A stretch of DNA of 36,036 nt from Tropicimonas sp047971885 (GCF_047971885.1 NZ_JBKEAE010000152.1:1-36036), one strand, 5' to 3'. Shown: positions 14,370 to 22,975, counted from the first letter of the stretch. Made by a program: numbers and translations. The notes: generated from the sequence alone by a model not told the origin.

Positions 14370-16859
14370 ATGAAGACCCATGTGAAAGCTCTTGTCGTTG
14401 GCGGCGGCGCTGTCGGGACAGCCATTGCCTATCACCTGGGCAAGGCCGGCTGGGATACCCTGCTGCTCGAGCGCGACGAACTGACCTGCGGCTCGACCTG
14501 GCACGCGGCCGGGCTGCTGCCGCTGTTCAACATGTCCTTCGCCACCTCGCACATCCACGACTATTCGGTGAAGATGTACAAGCAGCTGGAGGAGGAGACC
14601 GGCCTCAATCCCGGATTCTCGGTGGTCGGCAACCTGCGCATGGCGCAGACGCAGGCGCGCATGGACGAATACCTGCTTTATGCCTCGACAGCCGAAACGG
14701 TCGGCGTGCCCTATGAATGGCTGTCGCCGGCGCAGATACGGCAGCGTTGGCCGCTGGTGCGGACCGACGATCTGATCGGCGCGCTGTTTCACCCGACCGA
14801 CGGCTACATCAACCCCGCCGACGTGACCATGGCCATGGCCAAGGGCGCGCGGCAATTCGGCGTGACGATCGAGCGCAAGTGGCAGGTCGACGGCTACGAA
14901 TGGACCGGGGCCGAATGGCGTGTCACCTGTACCAGGATGGCCGACAGGGGCGGCAATCTTGTCCCTACGGATGAGCGTGCTGTCATTACCGCCGAACATG
15001 TCGTCACCGCCACCGGCAACCACGCGCAGCGCACCGCGCGGATGCTCGGAATAAAGATCCCGGCGATTCCCGTCGAGCATCAGTTCATCGTCACCGAACC
15101 CGACCCGGCGCTGGTCGCCTATCGCGAGGCGGGCGGGCCGGAACACCCGGTTCTGCGCGACGCCGACGCGCGCTGGTACGTGCGCGAGGAACGTGGCGGC
15201 TGGATCCTCGGCCCCTACGAGGATGGCGCCCCGGCGCGGTTCAGATACGCCGTGCCCGACAGCTTCCGCGCCGATCTGTTCCAGCTCGATCTGGAACGGA
15301 TCGAAACCGAATACCTGTCGATGATCCACCGCATCCCGTCGTCCGAAACCGTGGGGCTGAAAGACGATTTCAACGGACCGATCTGCTATACCCCCGACGG
15401 CAACCCGCTGGTCGGGCCGGCGCCGGGACTGCGCAACATGTGGCTGGCCGAGGGCTTTTCCTTCGGCATCACCGCTGCCGGCGGTACCGGCTATTATCTG
15501 GCCCAGATGATGACCGAGGGCGAAGCCGAGATCGACATGGCCTCGCTCGACCCCAAGCGCTACGGCCCGTGGATGACCACCGAATACGCGGTGGAAAAGA
15601 ACGAGGAATGCTATTCCCACGTCTTCATCCTGCACCACCCCGACGAGGAGCGACCGGCCGCGCGCCCGCTGCGCACCTCGCCCGCCTATGACCGGCAGAA
15701 GGCCGCCGGCGCGCAGTTCGGGCAGGTCAACGGCTGGGAGCGCCCGAACTACTATGCCCCGGCCGGGTTCAGCGACCACGACAGCCGGAGTTTCCGGCGT
15801 GGCGGCTGGTGGCCCTTTGCCGTGGAGGAGGCGAAGGCAATCCGCACAGGGGCCGGGCTGATCGATGCCACCGCCTTTGCCAAGCATATCGTCAGGGGGC
15901 CGGGGGCGACGGCCTTTCTCGACTGGTTCACCACCAACCGGCTGCCGAAGGTGGGGCGTATCAACCTGACCTACGCGCTGACGGGGGCGGGCACCACGCG
16001 TACCGAATATACCATCGTCCGCCTGGCCGAGGACAGCTATTACCTCGTCTCGGCCGGGGCATGGGCGGCCTATGACGCGGATAATCTTGTCAAGGCCGTC
16101 GAGGACATGGAGCCGGTATTCGGCCGGATCGAGGTGCAGGATGTCACCACCCAGTGGGGCGTCTTTGCCATTGCCGGGCCCAGATCGCGCGATGTGCTGA
16201 ATGCGCTGGTGCGCGACGCCGAGCCGGGCACGGTCCTGTCGAACAAGCGCTGTCCGTGGCTTTCGATGCGAAATATCGAACTGGGCATGGTGCCGACCAT
16301 GGCGGTGCGCGTTGCCTATACCGGAGAACTCGGATGGGAACTGCATCATCCGATCGAGATGCAGAACCGGCTGTGGGATTCGCTGATGGAGGCCGGTGTG
16401 CCGCACGGGCTGAAACCGGTCGGTGCGCGGGCGCAGAACTGGCTCCGGCAGGAGAAGTCCTATCGTGCCTTCGGCACCGAACTGGGGCGGGATGCGACGC
16501 CGCTCGAAGCCGGGCTGGACCGGTTCGTCGATCTCTCCAAGGAGTTTCACGGCAAGCTCGGGCTGCTGGAGAAAGGCATCCGCAGCCGGTGCGTGACGCT
16601 TCTGATCGACGGTCCCGACGATGCCGATCCCTGGGGGCGCGAGGCGCTCTATGCCGGCGACGAGAAGGTCGGGCGGCTGACCTCGGGCGGCTATTCGGTG
16701 GTCTTCGGCAAATCCATCGGCATGGGCTATGTGCACCCCGACCGGGCAGAGACCGGCACCAGGCTGAAGGTCAGGATGTTCGACCGGCTCTGGGATGCCG
16801 AGGTGGTCGAGGATTGCCCCTACGACCTGCAGAACGCGGCAATCCGGCAGAATGGCTGA
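14370..16859 (+). CDS. FAD-dependent dehydrogenase with GcvT domain (dimethylglycine/sarcosine dehydrogenase-like)
   Basis: An 829-residue two-part enzyme. The N-terminal DAO-type FAD domain (about 5-385) begins KALVVGGGAVGTAIAYHLGK and has GSTWHAAGL, whose His45 corresponds to the histidine that carries covalent FAD in mammalian dimethylglycine dehydrogenase. A linker (FAO_M type) follows, then GcvT folate-binding domains (about 440-740 and 745-829), ending in the GcvT_C barrel (GREALYAGDEKVGRLTSGGY in pieces). Such enzymes oxidise N-methyl groups of dimethylglycine, sarcosine or related amines and pass one carbon to tetrahydrofolate. The start ATG 14370 has AGGGGGA about 9 nt upstream. No glycine-betaine or creatinine genes are adjacent, so the substrate is open. 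Confidence 0.85.
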   Translation: MKTHVKALVVGGGAVGTAIAYHLGKAGWDTLLLERDELTCGSTWHAAGLLPLFNMSFATSHIHDYSVKMYKQLEEETGLNPGFSVVGNLRMAQTQARMDEYLLYASTAETVGVPYEWLSPAQIRQRWPLVRTDDLIGALFHPTDGYINPADVTMAMAKGARQFGVTIERKWQVDGYEWTGAEWRVTCTRMADRGGNLVPTDERAVITAEHVVTATGNHAQRTARMLGIKIPAIPVEHQFIVTEPDPALVAYREAGGPEHPVLRDADARWYVREERGGWILGPYEDGAPARFRYAVPDSFRADLFQLDLERIETEYLSMIHRIPSSETVGLKDDFNGPICYTPDGNPLVGPAPGLRNMWLAEGFSFGITAAGGTGYYLAQMMTEGEAEIDMASLDPKRYGPWMTTEYAVEKNEECYSHVFILHHPDEERPAARPLRTSPAYDRQKAAGAQFGQVNGWERPNYYAPAGFSDHDSRSFRRGGWWPFAVEEAKAIRTGAGLIDATAFAKHIVRGPGATAFLDWFTTNRLPKVGRINLTYALTGAGTTRTEYTIVRLAEDSYYLVSAGAWAAYDADNLVKAVEDMEPVFGRIEVQDVTTQWGVFAIAGPRSRDVLNALVRDAEPGTVLSNKRCPWLSMRNIELGMVPTMAVRVAYTGELGWELHHPIEMQNRLWDSLMEAGVPHGLKPVGARAQNWLRQEKSYRAFGTELGRDATPLEAGLDRFVDLSKEFHGKLGLLEKGIRSRCVTLLIDGPDDADPWGREALYAGDEKVGRLTSGGYSVVFGKSIGMGYVHPDRAETGTRLKVRMFDRLWDAEVVEDCPYDLQNAAIRQNG

Positions 16860-17153
16860 TGCCGGGGCGGGCTGATCCGCCGCCGCCATCAAATCCCGGA
16901 CAAAAGCGCCGCCTTCGGTTGCTGCCGGCCGATCCGCGACCTGTCCGGGAGATGTCGCACGCGTCCCGTAGCCGTGCTGGTGCGCGACATCGCCGGGTAC
17001 CTGTGCGCCCTCCAACGGAAAACGCGGCGGGCCGTTGCCGAAGAAATACATCTGACCGGATGATTCCGGCTCTTACTTGAATTGGGTCCGCGTGGGCGTA
17101 GTCTTGATCCGCTGCCAATGTCCGACAGGACCGATTCGGGAAAGTCTGCTTCG
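16860..17153. other. Intergenic region with a possible promoter for the MipA gene
   Basis: 294 bp without a supported gene. A TTGAAT at 17077-17082 and TAGTCT at 17099-17104, 16 bp apart, could be a promoter about 50 bp before the MipA start. Nothing else stands out; open frames here are extensions of GC-rich shadows. Confidence 0.35.
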
Positions 17154-17996
17154 ATGTTCAATCGTTTTGTTGCCGCTTCGGCGCTGTCGCTCGCCATGGC
17201 GCTGCCGCTTGCCGCCCAGGAGATGGGATTGGGAGAGGCCGCTGCAGTAGCCCCCGAAACCCGACCGGTCGAATTCCAGCAGATCGATCCCAACAAGAAC
17301 CTCGCCCTGAAGTTCGAGGTGCGGCTGGGTGCGAAATCGCAGCCGGCCTATTTCGGCTCCGACGAATATGTCGCCGCGCCCGATTTCGCGATCAAGTTCG
17401 ACTACGCGCGCCTCAAGGGGCTGGCCGAATTCGGCTCGCTCAGTGACGATCCGCCGGCGCGTGCCTTTGGCCTGCGCGGTTCGCTGCGCTACATCGGCGA
17501 GCGCGATTCCAGCGAGTACGACGAAATCGACGGTCTGGACGATATCGACGCGGCGCTGGAACTTGGGCTCGGCCTTGTCTATCGCGAGCGCAATTTCCGG
17601 GCATTCGCCGACGCGCGCTATGGTATCGGCCACGATTCCTTTGCCGGCGAACTGGGCATGGACGGCATCATGTACCCCAGCGACAACTGGGAACTGCGCG
17701 CCGGCCCGCGCCTGATCTGGGGCGCAAACAGCTTTGCCGACACCTATTTCAGCGTCAACGCCGAAGAGGCGGCAAAAAGCGGCCTGTCCGAATACCACGC
17801 CGATGGCGGGTTGCTGGGGGCCGGGTTCGAGGCCAGGGCCCGCTATCGCTTCAACGACCTCTGGGGGGTCGAGGCGGCCGTTCGCGGCGACCGCCTGATC
17901 AACGATGCCGCCGACTCGCCGATCACCGGCAGGGGCAGCCGCGACCAGTGGACCGTTCGTCTGGGCATCACCCGCGAGTTGATCCTGCAATTCTGA
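17154..17996 (+). CDS. MipA/OmpV family outer-membrane protein
   Basis: A 280-residue protein with a Sec signal peptide (MFNRFVAASALSLAMALPLA, cleavage before QEMG). The body is rich in alternating beta-strand pattern and ends in phenylalanine (LILQF), as outer-membrane barrels do. The stretch with AKSQPAYFGSDEYVAAPDF near residues 62-80 is the MipA/OmpV hallmark (G..PxYxGSD). MipA was described as a scaffold for murein synthesis and hydrolysis complexes; OmpV relatives are porin-like. ATG 17154 is chosen so that the signal peptide is at the N-terminus; ATG 17118 would add 12 polar residues. It stands as a single gene. Confidence 0.82.
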   Translation: MFNRFVAASALSLAMALPLAAQEMGLGEAAAVAPETRPVEFQQIDPNKNLALKFEVRLGAKSQPAYFGSDEYVAAPDFAIKFDYARLKGLAEFGSLSDDPPARAFGLRGSLRYIGERDSSEYDEIDGLDDIDAALELGLGLVYRERNFRAFADARYGIGHDSFAGELGMDGIMYPSDNWELRAGPRLIWGANSFADTYFSVNAEEAAKSGLSEYHADGGLLGAGFEARARYRFNDLWGVEAAVRGDRLINDAADSPITGRGSRDQWTVRLGITRELILQF

Positions 17997-18105
17997 TTCT
18001 GCCTGCCGCAATCCTCCCGCAGGCATCCGGCCGTTTTTGGGAATTACTTCGGCTGGGCAGGGGGTTCGGCTTGCCGAAACCCCTGCCTTGGCCTGCAGAG
18101 CACCA

Positions 18106-18573
18106 TCAGGCTGCCGGCGACAGGTCGAGCCGCAGGTGCGGCTCGCCGTTCGAGGTGTGACGCGGCGAAACGCCCGTCGCGTCGATCGTCGCGCTGACGC
18201 GGTGGCGAAGCGACGAGAAGCTCTCGAAGCGGACCACATCGACGGGCGTGTCGAATTGCAGCGTTACCTCGAAATGGCCTCCGTGAACCTCGCGCAACCC
18301 CTTGACCACGCCGGTAAAGGGCAGGCCGAGGTAATGGCCGCTCACCTTCTGCCCAAGTGCAACAGGGGCTTTCGGGGCGCTTGTCGGGGGCGTGTCGGCG
18401 GCGGCATGGAGGGTGTTCCAGTCGCGGAACCCAAGCTGGCGCGACAGCAGTTCCAGGCTCTGGCTGTGGCCGAGCGTGGTGCCCTGATCGGCGAGCGTCT
18501 CGCGCAGGCGGCGCGCCTGCGCCTTGAGCGCGGCAACGGTGGGAAGCGGGGTGGTCTGGGTCGTCATGGTCAT
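18106..18573 (-). CDS. Glyoxalase-related small protein
   Basis: A 155-residue protein. Residues about 10-47 (LKAQARRLRETLADQGTTLG followed by HSQSLELLSRQLGFRDWNTL) match a helical domain found in proteins annotated as glyoxalase superfamily, whose members end this segment in GFRDWNTLHA. The remaining half (KVSGHYLGLPFTGVVKGL onward) is a beta-rich domain unlike a normal VOC fold. No metal-ligand set is obvious. Start ATG 18573 follows GAGGT at about 8 nt; a second ATG two codons later is possible. Biochemical function is unknown. It is convergent with the MipA gene. Confidence 0.65.
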   Translation of the reverse strand: MTMTTQTTPLPTVAALKAQARRLRETLADQGTTLGHSQSLELLSRQLGFRDWNTLHAAADTPPTSAPKAPVALGQKVSGHYLGLPFTGVVKGLREVHGGHFEVTLQFDTPVDVVRFESFSSLRHRVSATIDATGVSPRHTSNGEPHLRLDLSPAA

Positions 18574-18910
18574 CTTGTACCTCGTCTGTCGACTTCTGGC
18601 GAAACGATGGGGCCCGCGTTGCCATCCTGCCGCGCGTCGAAAGCGGAACAAGAAGCGTCGATGCATGGGACTTTACCACAGGCCAGCGGCCTTGCGGGCG
18701 GCAGGTGTCCCCAACCTCGACCCCAGATGGGGAACGGTGTGGCGGAAATCAAGGGGTCATATCGACTGCCCCGGACAACGACCCGCGTTCGCGGCCGAAA
18801 AACGGCATTGAACTCGTACGGGCGGTTGTCCGCTGACCTGCCTGCCATCCGAACGGCAGCAGTTCCGCATTGCCGATAGTGCGAACAGGTGGTCTTTGTG
18901 GCTGTCGGTA
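18574..18910. other. Intergenic region without a supported gene
   Basis: 337 bp. It holds the upstream region of the minus-strand gene at 18573. A small inverted repeat, TCCCCA 18708-18713 and TGGGGA 18728-18733, is the only structure I see. Short open frames on both strands lack ribosome sites and family similarity. It could be a decayed gene or contain a short RNA, but nothing supports either. Confidence 0.4.
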
Positions 18911-19897
18911 TCAGTTGTGAAGCACCGCGCAGGGTACGCCATCGTTGCGCAGTTGCCAGCACAGCGCGTTGGCCGCCTTGCGGCTCTCGGTCCCGATCTG
19001 CGCCGTGTAATGGCGCTCGGGCTTGGCGGGCAGGCGCATGCGCACGAAGCTGATCTCGTGATCGCCGAGGACGGCATGGGCCCTGCGCAGCCGGTCGTAG
19101 CGCGATTGCGCGATGCCGCGCTCGGGGTGTGCCGCAACGATCACCGCCCAGGGCAGCGCATCGCCCGGCGCAAGGAAGGCGTCGATGTCGCGGTGCCGGG
19201 CCAATGCCTCGCAGGCTGTCTGGAAGGTGACTCCGTCCGACAGCGTGAAATCGAACTTCTCCGGCGGGGCGTCGCGCCAGACGAGGCCGGAATACCCGGT
19301 GATCGCCGGCACATAGACGCGCGTTTCCGGCGGCAGGTTCCGGTCGCGGAACAGGAAATCCTCGACCCGCGCTTCGCCGGCATTATAGGCTGCGGCGGCA
19401 AGACCCAGGTTGCCATAGGTGTCGCGCAACTCGGCCAGATAGAAGGCCGAGGCCCGTAGCGCCTCGGCCGGGTTGAACGGATCGGACAGCCCGCGCCGCC
19501 GTGCGGTTGCCGGCATGAACTGCGCGATGCCGCGTGCCCCGACCGGGCTGACCGCGCCCGGGTTGAAGCGGCTTTCCTGCCAGAGCAGGCGGGCGAAGAA
19601 GTTGACGTCGAGCCCCGCCTCGCCGGCGGTTGCGGCGATGGCCCGGCAAACTTCGGCGGCGTAGTTTCCGGTCGAGATGCAGTGGCGCCTGTCGGCCGTG
19701 CAGCGCAATCCGGGGCCGGTCGTGCCGAGGTCCGACGGCCGCGCATGGGGGCGGACCGTTACCGGCATCACGGCGGAAACGCCCGGGTCGGGCGCCGGCT
19801 CCGCAGTGCACGCACGCATTGTGCCGGCATGGCTCGCCATGGACAGCAGAAACAGTACCACCACCGTTTTCCAACCCGCTCCGGCGTTCGCAGCCAT
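18911..19897 (-). CDS. Soluble lytic transglycosylase with C-terminal SPOR-like domain
   Basis: A 328-residue exported protein. A signal peptide occupies residues 1-24 (TVVVLFLLSMASHAG). The SLT domain spans about 80-215: catalytic Glu108 in LLWQESRFNPGAVSPVGARG, the active-site AQFMPATA, and the closing AAAAYNAGEARV. The last 75 residues include HYTAQIGTESRKAANALCWQ, which resembles a SPOR peptidoglycan-binding repeat. It cleaves the MurNAc-GlcNAc bond to anhydro products in the periplasm, perhaps targeted to division sites by the SPOR part. ATG 19897 is chosen because the signal peptide follows it directly. It lies 135 bp downstream of thyX in the same direction. Confidence 0.85.
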   Translation of the reverse strand: MAANAGAGWKTVVVLFLLSMASHAGTMRACTAEPAPDPGVSAVMPVTVRPHARPSDLGTTGPGLRCTADRRHCISTGNYAAEVCRAIAATAGEAGLDVNFFARLLWQESRFNPGAVSPVGARGIAQFMPATARRRGLSDPFNPAEALRASAFYLAELRDTYGNLGLAAAAYNAGEARVEDFLFRDRNLPPETRVYVPAITGYSGLVWRDAPPEKFDFTLSDGVTFQTACEALARHRDIDAFLAPGDALPWAVIVAAHPERGIAQSRYDRLRRAHAVLGDHEISFVRMRLPAKPERHYTAQIGTESRKAANALCWQLRNDGVPCAVLHN

Positions 19898-20032
19898 ACT
19901 CGCTCTTTCCGGGACCCTGCCAATTGCCCAATCCGCCACCCCGGTAGCATCCTTTGGCGGGCCGGGAAATGCCGCAATGCGCGGCGCGGTATGGATATCG
20001 GACGGACCGGGCCGCGATGCCACCGGGGCGTG

Positions 20033-20941
20033 CTACTGCGACAGCAGCGCCTCGAACTCCCGCCATTCGCCCCTGGACATGCCGGAGGTTTCCTGCGTGA
20101 CCTTTTCCCCGTTGAGCATCCGTTTCACACAGTCGAGCGCCTTGGCCGAAAGCGCCGCGCCGCCGAGGCGATAATCCTCGAAAGCGCCGTAGGCGGCGGG
20201 CACCCAGTCGGCGACGATGCGGCAGATCGTTTCTGCATAGACGCGGATTTCGTACTGAGCGTGCGCGTCGGCGCGCAGGCGCAGGAAATGGAACAGGTTG
20301 TGCAGATCCACCTTCCAGTACCACTGGGTATAGATATTGGCGGGCAGGTTCATGCGGGCGAGTTCGCGGGCAAGGCCCTGCTGGCCCTCCTGGTTCAGCA
20401 TCGCCTCGTAATGGTCATAGGCGCGCAGGCTGTCGGATTTCAGGTACTCGAGCACGCGGGCGGCCTCGTCCCCCGAAAGCACCTCGCCCCGGCCCTGGTT
20501 GTTGACGGTCGACTGGGCGGCAAGCTGGTCGGGGGCAGGGATGTAGAACTCGCGGTCGAGGATCGAATAGCGCGCCGAATATTCGTTCACGTTGGCGGTG
20601 CGATGGCGGATCCACTGGCGGGCGACGAAAACGGGCAGCTTCACATGCAGCTTGATCTCGCACATCTCGAACGGCGTCGAATGCCAGTGGCGCATCAGGT
20701 AGCGGATAAGCCCCGAATCGTCGCGGCTCTTTTTCGTGCCTGCCCCGTAGGAGACGCGCGCCGCCTGAACGATGGCCGAATCGTCGCCCATGTAGTCTAT
20801 GACCCGAACAAAGCCATGATCGAGCACCTCATGCGCCGCATAGAGGTGCCGCTCCATGCCGGGAGAGACCGCGCGCAGCGTCGGCCGGGGGGTCGAACGC
20901 TGTTCGGCGATTTCCTGTCTCTGCTCTTCGGTCAGCGGCAT
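20033..20941 (-). CDS. thyX: FAD-dependent thymidylate synthase
   Basis: A 302-residue ThyX. The family signature RHRTANVNEYSARY is at residues 112-125 (RHRxxxxxExSxRY). QWYWKVDLHNLFHFLRLR near 220 is the conserved helix with flavin/dUMP contacts. It makes dTMP from dUMP using methylene-tetrahydrofolate and NADPH through FAD, and replaces ThyA in many alphaproteobacteria. ATG 20941 has AAGGAG 9 nt upstream. The leader carries a promoter with an NrdR-box-like palindrome, suggesting control with other deoxynucleotide genes. Confidence 0.95.
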   Translation of the reverse strand: MPLTEEQRQEIAEQRSTPRPTLRAVSPGMERHLYAAHEVLDHGFVRVIDYMGDDSAIVQAARVSYGAGTKKSRDDSGLIRYLMRHWHSTPFEMCEIKLHVKLPVFVARQWIRHRTANVNEYSARYSILDREFYIPAPDQLAAQSTVNNQGRGEVLSGDEAARVLEYLKSDSLRAYDHYEAMLNQEGQQGLARELARMNLPANIYTQWYWKVDLHNLFHFLRLRADAHAQYEIRVYAETICRIVADWVPAAYGAFEDYRLGGAALSAKALDCVKRMLNGEKVTQETSGMSRGEWREFEALLSQ

Positions 20942-20979
20942 GGGCGGGCTCCTTGTTGGGGAATGGCGAGTCGAAGGAA

Positions 20980-21009
20980 ACTATATCTTGTAGATATGCG
21001 GACTGCCAA
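20980..21009 (-). promoter_or_regulatory. thyX promoter overlapping an NrdR-box-like palindrome
   Basis: On the minus strand TTGGCA (complement of 21004-21009) lies 18 bp from TATAGT (complement of 20980-20985), a good sigma-70 promoter about 40 bp before the thyX ATG. Between and across the -10 box lies a perfect palindrome, ATATC-TTGTA-GATAT at 20983-20997. The stretch CTATATCTTGT at 20981-20991 agrees at 10 of 11 positions with the core of the NrdR-box consensus (CwAtATaTwGt). NrdR boxes usually occur in pairs about 31-32 bp apart; I cannot see a second one. Confidence 0.5.
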
Positions 21010-21105
21010 CCACGAGATGGCCGGAAATCGGAATGCCGTCGCTGTGGTCCTTGCGTGTTCGGCAGCAGCGGCTACGGTCAGCGGCAGGCAATAGCGGAGC
21101 GACCG

Positions 21106-21534
21106 ATGAAAGTGAGATATCTGCATACGATGGTCCGGGTGAAGGACCTGGAGGCATCCATGGCCTTCTACCGGCTGATCGGGCTGGAGGAAATCCGCCG
21201 CCGCGACAGCGAGGGCGGCCGTTTCAGCCTGATTTTCATGGCGCCGCCGGGGCAGCACGACTGCCCCGTCGAACTGACCTGGAACTGGGATGGCGACGAC
21301 AGGCTGCCGGGCGACAGCCGGCATTTCGGGCATCTGGCCTACGAGGTCGAGGATATTTATGCCATGTGCCAGCACCTGATGGACAACGGTGTGGTCATCA
21401 ACCGGCCACCGCGCGACGGGCACATGGCCTTTGTCCGCTCGCCCGACAATGTGTCGATCGAGCTATTGCAGGCTGGCGCGGCGAAGGCTCCGGCCGAACC
21501 CTGGGTCAGCATGGAGAATACCGGCCACTGGTAG
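21106..21534 (+). CDS. gloA: Glyoxalase I (lactoylglutathione lyase)
   Basis: A 142-residue VOC-fold protein. It opens YLHTMVRVKDLEASMAFYRL as in GloA, and all four metal ligands are in place: His7, Glu56 (in VELTWN), His76 (in FGHLAYEV) and Glu119 (in SIELLQ). It isomerises the methylglyoxal-glutathione hemithioacetal to S-lactoylglutathione in the cytosol. ATG 21106 has GGAG 9 nt upstream. It is divergent from thyX, sharing the 164-bp region with the thyX promoter. Confidence 0.88.
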   Translation: MKVRYLHTMVRVKDLEASMAFYRLIGLEEIRRRDSEGGRFSLIFMAPPGQHDCPVELTWNWDGDDRLPGDSRHFGHLAYEVEDIYAMCQHLMDNGVVINRPPRDGHMAFVRSPDNVSIELLQAGAAKAPAEPWVSMENTGHW

Positions 21535-21610
21535 ATGAACCATTACGGTCCCTGCTGAAGCGCCTTCCGCCGGTTTCCGGCTGCCGTTTCGGGCGCTGAA
21601 AGCCGGCCTT

Positions 21611-22108
21611 TCAGTAAATGTAGCGGATCTGGTCGGCCCAGTAGCGTTCCATGCGGCGCAGCGAGTTGGTGATCTCGCCCAGATGTTCGAGCGTGATGAT
21701 CTCGCGCCCCACCAGACCTTCGGCATGGCGCTCGAACAGGTCGCCGACGATGGTGCGGATGTTGCGCCCCTTTTCCGTCAGCCGTACCCGGACGGCGCGG
21801 CGGTCGATCTCGCACCGCTGGTGGTGCATGTAGCCGGTCTCGACCAGTTTCTTGAGGTTGTAGGAAACGTTCGAGCCCTGATAATAGCCGCGTGTCTTGA
21901 GTTCGCCCGCCGTTACCTCGTTGTCGCCGATATTGAACAGAAGCAGTGCCTGAACCGCGTTGATGTCGAGGATGCCGACGCGTTCGAATTCGTCCTTGAT
22001 CACGTCCAGAAGCAGGCGGTGCAGCCGTTCCAGCAGCGCCAGAGTCTCGAGGTAACCGCCCATGAAGCCCGTTCCCTGACGCGGCCCGATCTCGCTGTGA
22101 ATGCTCAT
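21611..22108 (-). CDS. ldtR: MarR-like winged-helix regulator (LdtR family)
   Basis: A 165-residue regulator. A long N-terminal helix (YLETLALLERLHRLLLDVIK) leads into a winged helix with recognition-type sequence YYQGSNVSYNLKKLVETGYM at about 76-95. The arginine-rich wing CEIDRRAVRVRLTEKG and a C-terminal dimerisation helix (LRRMERYWADQIRYIY) follow. INAVQALLLFNIGDNEVTAGE with GYYQGSNVSYNLKKL is characteristic of LdtR, which in Rhizobiales controls an L,D-transpeptidase and stress tolerance. The name is by resemblance, targets unknown here. ATG 22108 follows GGAGA. Confidence 0.72.
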   Translation of the reverse strand: MSIHSEIGPRQGTGFMGGYLETLALLERLHRLLLDVIKDEFERVGILDINAVQALLLFNIGDNEVTAGELKTRGYYQGSNVSYNLKKLVETGYMHHQRCEIDRRAVRVRLTEKGRNIRTIVGDLFERHAEGLVGREIITLEHLGEITNSLRRMERYWADQIRYIY

Positions 22109-22171
22109 GTCAAGTCTCCGCCGTATCCGTGGAGATGAGTCGTAGCGGACAAGATGCAAACAAGCGGTTAA

Positions 22172-22191
22172 GTCGGTTCAAAAAAACCGAC
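22172..22191. promoter_or_regulatory. 7-bp inverted repeat between sdhE and the ldtR-like gene
   Basis: GTCGGTT at 22172-22178 and AACCGAC at 22185-22191 are perfect arms around an A-rich 6-nt spacer. The repeat sits 9 bp after the sdhE stop and about 65 bp before the ldtR-like start. It could end sdhE transcription (the transcript hairpin has a U-rich loop but no U-tail) or be an operator of the MarR-type regulator. The sequence does not decide. Confidence 0.35.
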
Positions 22192-22199
22192 AAAGCGAT

Positions 22200-22478
22200 T
22201 TATCGCGCCGCGGTGCCGCGCGCGCGGGCGTGATCGGCGATCACGCCGAAAAGCGCAGCGAAGCGCGCCGGAACCGGGTCGAGCCCGGTGATCCAGCGCA
22301 GCATGTCCTGATCGTTCTCGGACAGGAGCGCGTCGTAGAGAATCAGGTCCTCTTCCGCGAGACCGTCGAGGCAATCGTCGGAAAAGTGCCCCAGAACGAG
22401 GTCCATCTCCTTGATGCCGCGCCGCCACGAGCGCATGCGCAGCCGCTTGAGACGGTTTTCCCGGGTTTCGCCGTTCAT
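22200..22478 (-). CDS. sdhE: Succinate dehydrogenase FAD assembly factor
   Basis: A 92-residue SdhE/YgfY/Sdh5 protein, normal length. The conserved RGxxE motif is RGIKE at residues 20-24 within RSWRRGIKEMDLVLGHF. LILYDALLSENDQDMLRWIT is the matching C-terminal helix pair. It promotes covalent flavinylation of SdhA and FrdA. AAGGA precedes the ATG. It overlaps the upstream XRE regulator stop (ATGA), so the two are co-transcribed. Confidence 0.93.
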   Translation of the reverse strand: MNGETRENRLKRLRMRSWRRGIKEMDLVLGHFSDDCLDGLAEEDLILYDALLSENDQDMLRWITGLDPVPARFAALFGVIADHARARGTAAR

Positions 22479-22876
22479 TCCACGCGTCCTTCCGTCAATG
22501 CTTCGATCAGGCGGTTTTCCATCCGGGCCAGACGTTCGGCGGCGTTGTCCACGTCGGCGCGGATGTCGCGCAACTCGGACAGCAGGGTGCGAATCTCGGG
22601 CAGGCGCGCCCCTGCCTCGCCGGCCGGCTGATCGAGCCCGTCGCCCTCGCCGTTCAGCAGCCAGGTCAGCGATACACCCAGAATGCCCGAGAGCATCTGC
22701 AACTTGTTCGCCCGTGGCTCGGCGGTGTCGTTTTCCCAGCCGCGCACGGTCTTGATCCTGACACCCAGCCGCTCCGCCAGTTCCGGCTGCGTCATGCCGA
22801 GCGCTTCGCGCGCGCCGGCGACGCGGTCGCCGAAAGTGGCCGTGGCGGCGCCGTACCAGTCCGATCCGTCCTGCAT
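22475..22876 (-). CDS. XRE-family helix-turn-helix regulator with C-terminal coiled coil
   Basis: A 133-residue protein. The HTH_3 domain runs from FGDRVAGAREALGMTQPELA to about SLTWLLNGEGDG (residues about 16-82), with recognition helix RIKTVRGWEND. A predicted coiled coil follows (TLLSELRDIRADVDNAAERL). The start at ATG 22876 is preferred because GGAG lies 7 nt before it; ATG 22888, four codons upstream, has none. It overlaps sdhE and could link SdhE production to its own regulation. Ligand and targets unknown. Confidence 0.82.
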   Translation of the reverse strand: MQDGSDWYGAATATFGDRVAGAREALGMTQPELAERLGVRIKTVRGWENDTAEPRANKLQMLSGILGVSLTWLLNGEGDGLDQPAGEAGARLPEIRTLLSELRDIRADVDNAAERLARMENRLIEALTEGRVE

Positions 22877-22975
22877 TGCGTTCTCCATGGGGCCGGTTAA
22901 ACCTTGATCGGTCGGGGGCGCAAGCCTAAGAAGCGCCGGAGCCACACCATGCCACACCTAGATCGGAGGCCATGC

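Noticed and set aside
14202..17051. A 949-codon open frame on the minus strand opposite the FAD/GcvT gene
   Set aside because: It is antisense to a gene with clear motifs. Its length reflects the scarcity of TA-rich stops in GC-rich codons; composition is low-complexity and no ribosome site is present.
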